A stretch of DNA of 64,000 nucleotides. It comes from Acidiluteibacter sp963716125. Lineage in GTDB: Bacteria > Bacteroidota > Bacteroidia > Flavobacteriales_E > Vicingaceae. Location of the stretch: positions 124,001-188,000 of the forward strand of contig OY970294.1 in NCBI GenBank assembly GCA_963716125.1. Reading direction: 5' to 3'. Below, piece after piece: positions 8,658 to 16,781 of the stretch. The translations under genes were made by a program, and so were the position numbers. The notes beneath the pieces were generated by a model. That model had not been told where the DNA came from. It searched no databases and worked only from the letters and a program-made list of their open reading frames with translations. Every line of letters begins with the position of its first letter. The first letter of the stretch is position 1.

Positions 8658-8965
8658 AAAAGAGTAAATTAAGGTTTAAAATTAATTAGGAAATAAAAGT
8701 AAGTAAAAAACGTTTCCCTTAATAGATTAAATATCTAAGTAAATAAACTCTTAATTGTTATAATTACTTTTGTATTCATTAATTGTGATATTTGAATATA
8801 ATTTAGAACTTTATAATAAGCTATTGCATAAATTGCAAATCGTGTTTTAGGACTTCATTATAAGCCTCTGTTTTTACTGCAAATCGCGAGGATTGCATGC
8901 CGAAGGATTGCAAATCCTTCGGAGCAGATTGCAAACCTTTCGGAGCGATTTTTTAGACCTTAATT
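8658..8965. other. Intergenic region with repeats, no gene
   Basis: This is the divergent spacer between the SBBP protein and the lipoprotein at 8966. It holds a plus-strand -7 match TACTTTTG (8765-8772), then a composite copy of a dispersed repeat (8816-8945). I see no ORF or RNA gene in it. Confidence 0.7.
8816..8945. repeat. Dispersed palindromic repeat, composite copy
   Basis: The core is a near-perfect palindrome (8900-8922) with 10-base arms CCGAAGGATT/AATCCTTCGG around GCA, followed by a partial second unit (8928-8945). Upstream bases 8816-8842 match the left part of the longer repeat copies at 9602-9712 and 12010-12120. The family is noncoding and flanks small accessory genes. Confidence 0.75.
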
Positions 8966-9475
8966 ATGAAAATAAACCAATTAACAAATATCATATACTT
9001 TGCTGTCATTAGCCTTGTATCATGCACCTCCTATTACAAAGTAGTTTTAAATGATAATAACTCTGCAATAGTTGAATCTGTACTACCCTATGGAGATAAA
9101 GAGGTAAAAAAATTTACTCAATCTAAATTGATAACTATACTTGATACTACTGATGAATATAAATTAAAATTTAGAATAAGTGTTATTGATTCATTAGGTA
9201 ATTACTTACAAGGTCTTCCATTTAAAATAATTAATTTCAAAACGAGAGCCGATACATTATTTATATTGACTGATAATACCTTAGATTCCATAAACACAAA
9301 TTTTCATTGGTCGCATTTAAATTTGGAAATAAAATCAGATAGGGAAATTAATATAGTTCAATCAGATAAAAAGTATGTTACTATAGTAGATACAAATTCG
9401 ATTAAAATATTAATGACAATAAGACAATTAAAAAAACAAGAAAAAGGCAAGATAATAGTTAAACTAACTAATTAG
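8966..9475 (+). CDS. Lipoprotein of unknown function
   Basis: The protein has 169 residues with a signal peptide and the lipobox LVSC (Cys 20), so it is probably anchored in an envelope membrane. The remainder is polar and beta-rich, with no motif I recognise. The ATG lies 20 bases after a copy of the dispersed repeat and the gene stands alone between repeats, suggesting accessory status. No function can be assigned. Confidence 0.6.
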   Translation: MKINQLTNIIYFAVISLVSCTSYYKVVLNDNNSAIVESVLPYGDKEVKKFTQSKLITILDTTDEYKLKFRISVIDSLGNYLQGLPFKIINFKTRADTLFILTDNTLDSINTNFHWSHLNLEIKSDREINIVQSDKKYVTIVDTNSIKILMTIRQLKKQEKGKIIVKLTN

Positions 9476-9538
9476 AAAATGGTTTTATAGATTACAACGC
9501 CGCTACATTTTCTGCTACGAAGGGTATGTCTGACCGAC

Positions 9539-9576
9539 CCGAAGGATATAAATATTTTAAAAAAAGAAGAATGCTC
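9539..9576 (+). repeat. Second dispersed repeat family, copy 1
   Basis: This stretch starts CCGAAGG and ends GAAGAATGCTC. It matches 10581-10617 with a few substitutions and one gap. Related GAATGCTCCGCAG-like pieces occur near 10462 and 12218. It overlaps no supported gene. Confidence 0.5.
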
Positions 9577-9601
9577 AGTATTATGTTACCCTGCGGAATA
9601 T

Positions 9602-9712
9602 TTATTAATTATATTAGCTGTGTGAAAAATATGATTTTAGTATTTCATCATAAGCTTTTGTATATCTTGCAAATTGCTAGTATTGTATGCCGAAGGATTG
9701 CAAATCCTTCGG
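9602..9712 (+). repeat. 111-bp dispersed repeat, copy 1
   Basis: This stretch aligns without gaps to 12010-12120 with about 13 mismatches. It ends in the 23-base palindrome CCGAAGGATTGCAAATCCTTCGG (9690-9712). It would form a stable hairpin if transcribed. Confidence 0.8.
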
Positions 9713-9794
9713 AGCAGAGAAGGTTTTAATTATGAAGATTATAATAACTATTTAAGAGCACACGAGAACAGGTCACTTCCAACAACAACGTAAT

Positions 9795-9956
9795 ATGGGA
9801 TTTGCGAATTTTTACGGAAGAACTTTAGGTGAATACTTTAAAGTAGGGTTTAATAACGTATATGGAACATCAGGTACGTTGGAGTATGAAGCGGATAGAT
9901 ATTTTTTAAATAGAATAGGATACTATTATCATAATGGACATAGATATGCACGTTAG
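9795..9956 (+). pseudogene. Short gene or 3' remnant of a larger gene
   Basis: From the ATG at 9795 the frame encodes 53 residues that look protein-like: many Tyr, Gly and Phe, including NVYGTSGTLEYEADRYF and an ending GYYYHNGHRYAR. The frame is open upstream to about 9757 (adding HTRTGHFQQQRN) and is then cut by a stop. A second coding-looking piece in another frame precedes it (about 9732-9790). This suggests the C-terminal remnant of a longer secreted or polymorphic protein. The stop lies within the start of the next lipoprotein gene, a normal operon overlap. Confidence 0.45.
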
Positions 9957-10335
9957 AATAAAACCTTTATTATTTTTTCTTTTGGTTATTTGTATGGCAT
10001 TAAGCTGTGATATGCCTAGTGTAATCGTAATTGAAAACAAAACTAATTCAAATGTAATTTATAAATATTATGAAAAAGTTCTGGACAACAAAATAGATAC
10101 AGTAAACATTGAACTTTCTTCATTAAGTGGTAAAAACAAAGTCGAGTTAATTTTTGGTTTCGGTCAAATGTGGACAGATGAACGAATAAAAGAATATCTT
10201 GATGCTGTTTTATGTATTGAGTTAATGACTTTTAAAGATACTATTTTATTAAATGATAAAGCCGAAATGTTTAATTACTTTAAGGATAGACGAAAAGGTT
10301 TGTTTAAACAAAAAATTAAAATAATTTTCGAATAG
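9946..10335 (+). CDS. Small lipoprotein, unknown function
   Basis: Starting at the ATG at 9946 the protein has 129 residues with a basic n-region, a hydrophobic core and the lipobox ALSC (Cys 21). The earlier ATG at 9934 would add the acidic residues MDID before the signal and is less likely. The mature part is charged and rich in Lys and Asp, with no recognised motif. It overlaps by 11 bases the end of the remnant ORF before it. The arrangement resembles a toxin tail followed by an immunity lipoprotein, but that is only a guess. Confidence 0.55.
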   Translation: MHVRIKPLLFFLLVICMALSCDMPSVIVIENKTNSNVIYKYYEKVLDNKIDTVNIELSSLSGKNKVELIFGFGQMWTDERIKEYLDAVLCIELMTFKDTILLNDKAEMFNYFKDRRKGLFKQKIKIIFE

Positions 10336-10728
10336 TTAGATTTCAGGGCGATATCATAGCCCTTCAGATTTATCGAATTCTTTTAGTACTATTGCCATTA
10401 ATAGATACGACGGCTCTTATTATCCCAGACCCCAGCTCCGTCGTATGTTATTTTTTATAGGATGCTCCGCAGGCATTTCCTCCTAACGGCCAGGTGCAAT
10501 CCTGCGGAAATTTATTTGTTAAAACTTAATTTCACAAGCGAAACTTCAGTCTAGAAAGACGCTAAATAAATATGTAATAACCGAAGGTTTAATAATTTTA
10601 ATAAACGAAGAATGCTCCCCAATTCTTCCCTCCTAGCAGCTGACGTAAGTAACCAAGAATAAATAAAACACCTAAAATTTCATGACCTTATTTATTTTAT
10701 AAATTTCTAAATATTAATTTAGCAGTTC
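10336..10728. other. Intergenic region with repeat fragments and small hairpins
   Basis: No gene is visible. It contains a short hairpin after the lipoprotein (10345-10349 with 10359-10363). Two inverted repeats follow: TACGACGG (10406-10413) with CCGTCGTA (10438-10445), and TCCGCAGG (10466-10473) with CCTGCGGA (10501-10508). A copy of the second dispersed repeat lies at 10581-10617. A weak -7-like TAATTTAG precedes the MFS gene. Confidence 0.6.
10581..10617 (+). repeat. Second dispersed repeat family, copy 2
   Basis: This stretch matches 9539-9576, beginning CCGAAGG and ending GAAGAATGCTC, with a few substitutions and a one-base gap. Confidence 0.5.
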
Positions 10729-11973
10729 ATGAAATCCTCAAAATATTTAGTGCTCACAACCTTGCTTATTGCCGGTGAAAGCATTTTCTTGCTTCCATTT
10801 GTTATAGCTCGAATATTTCGACCGACTTTTTTAGCTGTTTTTGAAATCAACAACCTACAGTTGGGCAGTGCATTTTCCGTTTATGGCATTTTAGCCATGG
10901 CATCTTATTTTTTGGGAGGACCTATTGCCGATCGGTTTTCGCCCAAAAAGTTAATGGCTTTTTCGCTTTTAGCTACTGCGATAGGTGGAGTAATTATGAC
11001 AAGCATTCCTTCTATTTTTACATTAACCCTACTATATGGATTTTGGGGAATTACCACTATTTTGCTGTTTTGGGCAGCCTTTATTAAGGCTACTAGAGCC
11101 TATGGCGGTAAAAAAACACAAGGTTTTGCATTTGGTTTAATTGATGCCGGCCGTGGATTATTCGCTGCTATTTTAGCTTCAATTGCCGTTTTTGCTTTTG
11201 ATTATTTCTTACCGACTAACGCTGTAGCGGCAAGTAAAGAAGATTTATCTAGTGCTTTAAGTAGTATTATTTTAATTTTTTCTTGCATTACAGCCGCAAC
11301 TAGCGTTTTGGTGTGGCTTTTTATTCCAAAAACCTCCAAAGAACAGCAATTAGAATCGGAGAAAATTTCTTTAGAAGGCATAAAAAATGTAATCAAAAGA
11401 AAAGCAGTTTGGCTGAACTCCATAATTATTTTGTGTGCCTATGTGGCCTATAAATGCACCGATGATTTTTCGCTTTTTGCAAGCGATGTGTTGGGTTATA
11501 ATGATGTGGATGCCGCCCACATAGGAACAATTTCGTTTTGGTTGCGACCAGTTGGAGCATTGGCTGCAGGCTATTTGGGAGATCGACTTAGACACTCTAA
11601 AATGATTTATATTTGTTTTTTGATTATTATTTTGGGTAGTTTGATAATAGGTTTCAGTAGTTTATCGTCAATTACAGGTACTTTTATTATTCTCACCATT
11701 GCTATAACTAGTCTAGGTATTTATGGACTCCGGGGCCTATATTTTGCCTTGTTAGAAGAAAACAAGATACCGTTAATCTATACAGGAAGTGCCGTTGGTT
11801 TTATTTCCTTTATTGGCTATACTCCCGATGTATTTTTTGGTCCCTTGATGGGTTATGTATTGGATAGTTCACCTGGCGCAGAAGGACATTACCATTTATT
11901 TTTAATATTAGCTATCTTTTCAACGATTGGTTTAATAACTGCCCTAGCACTTCAAAAAATTAATAAGAATTAA
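10729..11973 (+). CDS. Major facilitator superfamily transporter
   Basis: This 414-residue membrane protein has about twelve hydrophobic segments and the MFS motif A form GGPIADRFSPKK between helices 2 and 3 (about 64-75). A second-half counterpart reads GYLGDRLRHSKM. The central hydrophilic loop lies around residues 200-225. The substrate cannot be read from sequence. It stands alone between repeat-rich spacers, so context gives no help. The call of MFS is secure, the specificity unknown. Confidence 0.85.
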   Translation: MKSSKYLVLTTLLIAGESIFLLPFVIARIFRPTFLAVFEINNLQLGSAFSVYGILAMASYFLGGPIADRFSPKKLMAFSLLATAIGGVIMTSIPSIFTLTLLYGFWGITTILLFWAAFIKATRAYGGKKTQGFAFGLIDAGRGLFAAILASIAVFAFDYFLPTNAVAASKEDLSSALSSIILIFSCITAATSVLVWLFIPKTSKEQQLESEKISLEGIKNVIKRKAVWLNSIIILCAYVAYKCTDDFSLFASDVLGYNDVDAAHIGTISFWLRPVGALAAGYLGDRLRHSKMIYICFLIIILGSLIIGFSSLSSITGTFIILTIAITSLGIYGLRGLYFALLEENKIPLIYTGSAVGFISFIGYTPDVFFGPLMGYVLDSSPGAEGHYHLFLILAIFSTIGLITALALQKINKN

Positions 11974-12009
11974 TCTAAAATTTAAAACAATCCATTCACT
12001 TTAAAAGGA

Positions 12010-12120
12010 TTATTAATTATCTTAGCTGTATGAAAATTATGATTTTAGTATTTCAGGATAAGCATTTGCATAAATTGCAAATTGCTAGTAATGCATGCCG
12101 AAGGATTGCAAATACTTCGA
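12010..12120 (+). repeat. 111-bp dispersed repeat, copy 2
   Basis: This is ungapped to 9602-9712 with about 13 mismatches. The palindrome at its right end (12098-12120) has lost some pairing, with A for C in the right arm and A for the final G. Confidence 0.8.
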
Positions 12121-12173
12121 AGTGGGGTGTCACGGACTAAAAGTCCGCGCTAACAGAAATACAAATTAGCATA

Positions 12174-12196
12174 CCGAAGGATTGCAAATGCTTCGA
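12174..12196 (+). repeat. Palindrome core of the dispersed repeat, copy 3
   Basis: This has the 23-base CCGAAGGATT-GCA-type palindrome core, with a weakened right arm (ATGCTTCGA). Confidence 0.6.
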
Positions 12197-12298
12197 ATCT
12201 GTAGCAGATTAAACCTAGAATGTTCCGCAGTCATTCAACTCATAGAATAAGCTGCAATTAAAAAAGATTGGTTTAATTATTGCCAATCCTTAAAATCA

Positions 12299-12306
12299 TA
12301 CATTTG
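12299..12306 (+). promoter_or_regulatory. Promoter -7 element very close to the histidine kinase start
   Basis: TACATTTG matches TAnnTTTG exactly. Only five bases separate it from the ATG at 12312, so transcription would begin at or next to the start codon and the message would be leaderless or nearly so. Confidence 0.5.
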
Positions 12307-12311
12307 AGTTC

Positions 12312-15300
12312 ATGTTTAGCAAATCTAAATTTAATATTTTTCTTTCTGTAATAGCAGTTTTACTGTTACTTTTTCAGTTGTTTCCATCTGCTACTTTGAG
12401 TGATTTAGTAACGAATTACCACATCAAGCACGCAGAAGAAAAACTAATTGATTTAAAGAAAGAAGCTCATGTCGAGTTGGATTTTTTAATTCATCAATTA
12501 GCTGAACAAAAAACAAGTAACAAACAATTCTTATTCAACCAATTTCAACCTAAAAATGAATTAATTAGCTATTTTGTTGTTCAAAACAATCAATTAGTTT
12601 ATTGGTCAGATAATACAACCCCAGTAGATTCTAGTAGTTGGAATAGTAAAATAGACGAACAGTTAATTCAGCTAGAAAATGGATGGTATTACTGCATCAA
12701 AAAAGAGCTAAATGACCAAATTGCGATTGCCAATATCCTAATTCAAAGAAATTACCGCCACAACAACAATTACCTCAACAATCAATTTACTTTAGATCAA
12801 CAAATTTCAGATAATTACAACTTTACTACTGAAAAGTCCAAAACGTATCAAATGAATGATGAAAGTGGGAAATTCCTCTTTTCATTTGTACCTAAAGACA
12901 ACAACCAAATCATATCATTGGTGGTGCAATATAAAACGTTTGCATTCTTTTTGCTTTTAATTATTGGTGTATTGTTCTTAATTAGCGCAGTAAAATCTGA
13001 AGCAAAATACAGTGTACTCATCATAGGATCATTATTTATTTTAAGATTTGTAAGTGTTTATTACAAATGGCCATCCTATTTGTATTTATCCGAACTTTTT
13101 AGCCCTAAAATTTTTGCCTTAAATGCATTTTTCCCAAACTTAGGGGATACCATTATCACCATAGTTTTGATATTTATATCCAGCTATATTTTATCCTATC
13201 CGCTCAAGAAAATAAGGTTTGAAAAGTGGAGTTTTTATATAAGTATTATTTTACTTTTTGCCTTTACTTACTTCACTACTTCAATGATTAGAGCATTAGT
13301 GATCAACTCTACCATTAGCTTCGATCTCAATAATTTATTTAGCCTAAATGCATACAGTTATATCGGCCTTTTGCTGATAGCCATGCTTTTTGCTGCTACA
13401 TTTATTTTGGCCTATCCTGTTTTTAAAAATAGCACAAAATCGCTTCAATCAATCATTATCAGCATTTTAATTATTGGATTGGTCAATTATGCCATTCAAT
13501 ATTATATCGGTGAGCGAAATATCACTTTTATCAATTGGCCCATTCTTTTGTTTATTTTTCTCAGCTACAACCAGAAAAAGTATCAAGCTCATTTTAATTT
13601 AAGTCGATCTTTATTGTTGATTGTATTTTTTGGTATTATTTCTTCTTACATTTTAATCCACCAATCCGCTTTAAAAGAAAGAAGAACAATGGCATTGATT
13701 GTTCAGAAATTAGCAGAAGAAAAAGATCCAATCGCTGAATATTTATTTCTAAATTCAATTGCCCAAATTAAAAAGGACAGAGATTTTAAAAAACTCCTAC
13801 CAACATATTGGCAAAATGCAGATTCTATCAATAATTTTTTGAAAGAAAAGTATTTTGGTAGTTTTTGGCAAGCATATCAAGTTCAATTTACAGCTTGCTC
13901 CAATAGTGATACCATATTGGTAAAACCAGATAATATTGAGGCTAATTGTTGGAGGTTTTTTGATGATAGAATCGCTAAAGAAGGACAATTTACTGATCAT
14001 CCTTCTTTGTATTTGATGCAATCGGATGCGGGAAGAATCTCTTATTTAAGCAAGGATAAAATAGAATGTGCAAATGGAGATTATCTATTGTTTACTGAGT
14101 TTAATAATAAGCGATTAAATCAAAATAAAGGATACCCCGAATTACTCTTGGATGATAAAGAAATTAGCAGCTTAATTGATTTAGATAACTTTTCCTTTGC
14201 TAAATATGAAGAGGGCAAATTGGTGAATACCATTGGAAATTACTCGTATTCATCAGTCATGAAAATGCCTAAAATAAAAGTAGGGTCATCCCAAAGAATT
14301 AAAGTGGAAGATATAACTCATCTGGTATATAGACCAAGTGGAAATACTATCATTCTATTGACTTCCAAAAACAATGATTTATTAGGTGCTTTTACGGCAT
14401 TCTCCTATTTATTCAGCTTTTTAGGCTTGTTTTTCTTTATCTCAGCAGTAGGCTTTAAATATTTTCCGCTTCGGATTCGATGGAAATTGCAAGATTTTAC
14501 TACTAAAATACAATTGTTTATAATATTTATATTATTGATTGCTATAGGGTTATTTAGTGTTGCTTCCACCTATTATATAAAAAAGCAATACGATGCCAAA
14601 AACAAAAAGAATATCTCTGAAAAAATTCGATCGGTATTAATAGAGGTCAATCAAAAGTTGGGTGATGAAAATGAATTGAGCCCTTCCATGCAAGATTATA
14701 TGACGTATACATTGATTCGTTTTTCTAATGTATTTTATACAGATATTAATTTATACTCTATTCAAGGTAAATTGATTGCAACTTCTAGACCTGAAATTTT
14801 TGATATTGGTTTTAAGGCTCCTTTAATTGATCCTATAGCTTATAAATCAATGGCAGTCGATCAAAAGCAAATTTTTATTAATCAAGAGCATATCGGCAAA
14901 CTCAATTATTTGTCGGCTTATGTGCCGTTTATTAATAACGACAATAAGGTATTGGCATTTCTCAACTTACCTTACTTTGCAAAGCAAGATGAGTTGGAAG
15001 AAGAAATTTCTACCTTTTTGGTGAGTAGCATCAATATTTATGTAGTCATCTTTAGTTTCGCTTTGATTTTATCTGTTTTCTTTGCCAATTATATTTCCAA
15101 GCCTTTACAATTGCTAAGAGAAAAATTGGCTAAGGTAAATTTTGGTTCGTCCAATGAGATTATACAATGGGAAGGAAACGATGAAATTAGCAGTTTGGTA
15201 AAAGAATACAATCGTATGGTAGTCAAATTGGCTGATAGCGCTGATATGCTAGCCCGAACTGAACGAGCAGGTGCTTGGAAAGAAATGGCGAAACAAGTAG

Positions 15301-15932
15301 CCCATGAAATCAAGAACCCACTAACTCCTATGAAATTAAGTATTCAGCAGCTGCAACGTGCTTCTGCAGATCATGCTGATAATTTAGAGGACCGTATAAA
15401 GAAGACTTCTGAAACGCTCATTCAACAAATTGATGCTTTATCGACAATAGCTGGTGAATTTTCTAACTTTGCTAAAATGCCGGAAGCAGTTAAGGTTAAA
15501 TTGGATTTTATCCCAATCCTAAAAAATGCTATCGGTTTATTTGACGAGAGCGAATCAGGCAATATTCAATTGCAATCAACTATAGAAAAAGCATTTATTA
15601 ATGCAGATAGTGATCAACTGTTGAGAGTATTCAATAACATTATAAAAAATGCAATTCAAGCCATTGATGAAGATAAAAAAGCTGAAATCATCATCACTAT
15701 TGAAGAAAAATCAGACAGTTATCAAATTTATTTTAAAGATAATGGATCAGGTATTGCTGAGCGAGATTACGATCGAATTTTTGTTCCCAATTTTACTACC
15801 AAAGGAAGTGGTATGGGTTTAGGCCTTTCTATTGTTAAGAATATAGTAGAGACTTCTGAAGGAAATATTTCATTCAACAGTACGTTAGAAAAAGGAACTA
15901 CTTTTATACTTCAATTTCCGAAAGCAAATTGA
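12312..15932 (+). CDS. Large multi-membrane sensor histidine kinase, NtrY-like
   Basis: This 1206-residue sensor kinase starts with a membrane helix (about 7-27) and an extracytoplasmic domain, followed by a block of about seven or eight helices (about 213-457). A further sensor region of about 230 residues, two helices (about 695-712 and 737-755), a second loop domain, a last helix (about 905-925) and a HAMP linker follow. The kinase core has the H-box HEIKNPLTP with phospho-acceptor H998, the N-box NNIIKNAIQAI (N1109/N1113), the G1 box DNGSGI and the G2 box TTKGSGMGLGLS. This resembles the NtrY class. No response regulator is adjacent, so the partner is elsewhere. The sensed signal is unknown. 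Confidence 0.88.
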   Translation: MFSKSKFNIFLSVIAVLLLLFQLFPSATLSDLVTNYHIKHAEEKLIDLKKEAHVELDFLIHQLAEQKTSNKQFLFNQFQPKNELISYFVVQNNQLVYWSDNTTPVDSSSWNSKIDEQLIQLENGWYYCIKKELNDQIAIANILIQRNYRHNNNYLNNQFTLDQQISDNYNFTTEKSKTYQMNDESGKFLFSFVPKDNNQIISLVVQYKTFAFFLLLIIGVLFLISAVKSEAKYSVLIIGSLFILRFVSVYYKWPSYLYLSELFSPKIFALNAFFPNLGDTIITIVLIFISSYILSYPLKKIRFEKWSFYISIILLFAFTYFTTSMIRALVINSTISFDLNNLFSLNAYSYIGLLLIAMLFAATFILAYPVFKNSTKSLQSIIISILIIGLVNYAIQYYIGERNITFINWPILLFIFLSYNQKKYQAHFNLSRSLLLIVFFGIISSYILIHQSALKERRTMALIVQKLAEEKDPIAEYLFLNSIAQIKKDRDFKKLLPTYWQNADSINNFLKEKYFGSFWQAYQVQFTACSNSDTILVKPDNIEANCWRFFDDRIAKEGQFTDHPSLYLMQSDAGRISYLSKDKIECANGDYLLFTEFNNKRLNQNKGYPELLLDDKEISSLIDLDNFSFAKYEEGKLVNTIGNYSYSSVMKMPKIKVGSSQRIKVEDITHLVYRPSGNTIILLTSKNNDLLGAFTAFSYLFSFLGLFFFISAVGFKYFPLRIRWKLQDFTTKIQLFIIFILLIAIGLFSVASTYYIKKQYDAKNKKNISEKIRSVLIEVNQKLGDENELSPSMQDYMTYTLIRFSNVFYTDINLYSIQGKLIATSRPEIFDIGFKAPLIDPIAYKSMAVDQKQIFINQEHIGKLNYLSAYVPFINNDNKVLAFLNLPYFAKQDELEEEISTFLVSSINIYVVIFSFALILSVFFANYISKPLQLLREKLAKVNFGSSNEIIQWEGNDEISSLVKEYNRMVVKLADSADMLARTERAGAWKEMAKQVAHEIKNPLTPMKLSIQQLQRASADHADNLEDRIKKTSETLIQQIDALSTIAGEFSNFAKMPEAVKVKLDFIPILKNAIGLFDESESGNIQLQSTIEKAFINADSDQLLRVFNNIIKNAIQAIDEDKKAEIIITIEEKSDSYQIYFKDNGSGIAERDYDRIFVPNFTTKGSGMGLGLSIVKNIVETSEGNISFNSTLEKGTTFILQFPKAN

Positions 15933-15943
15933 GATATAATCAA

Positions 15944-15951
15944 TACTTTTG
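15944..15951 (+). promoter_or_regulatory. Promoter -7 element of the enoyl-CoA hydratase gene
   Basis: TACTTTTG is an exact match to TAnnTTTG, 18 bases before the ATG at 15970 and 11 bases after the kinase stop. It gives the hydratase a short leader independent of the kinase. Confidence 0.5.
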
Positions 15952-15969
15952 ATAAAAAAATAAGAGATA

Positions 15970-16749
15970 ATGCCTAAAAATATAATTATAGAAAGAGATG
16001 GTTCTGTAGAGATCATTACTATCAACAGAGCTGATAAATTAAATGCTTTAAACAAAGAAACAATTACGGAGATTGGCGACGCTATTATCACAGCAGAAGC
16101 GAATAAAGAAGTGACAGTAATTATAATTACAGGATCTGGCAATAAAGCATTTGTTGCAGGTGCCGACATTTCAGAATTTGCTAGTTTTAATGGATCTGAA
16201 GGTAAAGCATTGAGTATGCACGGTCAAAACAGCTTATTTAATGTGGTAGAAAACAGTAAAAAACCAATTATAGCGGCAGTTAATGGTTTTGCCTTAGGTG
16301 GTGGATTAGAATTAGCAATGGCTTGCCATATTAGAATTGCATCAGACAATGCAAAAATGGGTTTACCCGAAGTTACTTTGGGAGTAATTCCTGGTTATGG
16401 TGGTACACAACGTTTAGCGCAATTGGCAGGAAAAGGAAAGGCTTTTGAATTGATAACTTCTGCTGAAATGATTGATGCTGAAGAAGCTCATAGAATTGGA
16501 TTAGTCAATCATGTTGTTACTCAAGATGAATTGATGGACAGAGCCAAAAAGATGGCTCATAAAATTTCAAGAAATTCTTCTGTAGCTATTTCTAAAGCTA
16601 TTACTGCTATTAATGCAGGTTTTAAGGATGGTACAGATGGTTTTGAAACCGAAATGCAACAATTTGGGGAATGTTTTGATTCTGCAGATTTTAAAGAAGG
16701 AACACAAGCATTTTTAGAGAAAAGAAAACCTAATTTTTCTGCAAATTAA
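15970..16749 (+). CDS. Enoyl-CoA hydratase (crotonase family)
   Basis: This enzyme hydrates 2-enoyl-CoA to 3-hydroxyacyl-CoA in fatty acid or related acyl-CoA degradation. The 259 residues match the family length. The oxyanion-hole segments are KAFVAGADI (59-67) and NGFALGGG (105-112). Both catalytic glutamates of true hydratases are present: E114 in GGGLELAMACH and E134 in GLPEVTLGVIPG, 20 residues apart as in rat crotonase (E144/E164). An isomerase-only role is therefore less likely. No other beta-oxidation gene is nearby. Confidence 0.9.
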   Translation: MPKNIIIERDGSVEIITINRADKLNALNKETITEIGDAIITAEANKEVTVIIITGSGNKAFVAGADISEFASFNGSEGKALSMHGQNSLFNVVENSKKPIIAAVNGFALGGGLELAMACHIRIASDNAKMGLPEVTLGVIPGYGGTQRLAQLAGKGKAFELITSAEMIDAEEAHRIGLVNHVVTQDELMDRAKKMAHKISRNSSVAISKAITAINAGFKDGTDGFETEMQQFGECFDSADFKEGTQAFLEKRKPNFSAN

Positions 16750-16781
16750 TTGTATGAAGCATTAAATTTTAAGGCTGAATT

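Larger units (their letters stand above)
11974..12311. other. Intergenic region holding dispersed repeats
   Basis: No gene is seen. The region contains a 111-bp repeat copy (12010-12120), a hairpin CGGACT/AGTCCG (12133-12147), another palindrome of the same family (12174-12196), and the promoter element of the histidine kinase gene at its right end. Confidence 0.65.

Noticed and set aside
9526..9729. 67-codon plus-strand ORF
   Set aside because: Its sequence is made almost wholly of the two dispersed repeat families and has no protein-like pattern.
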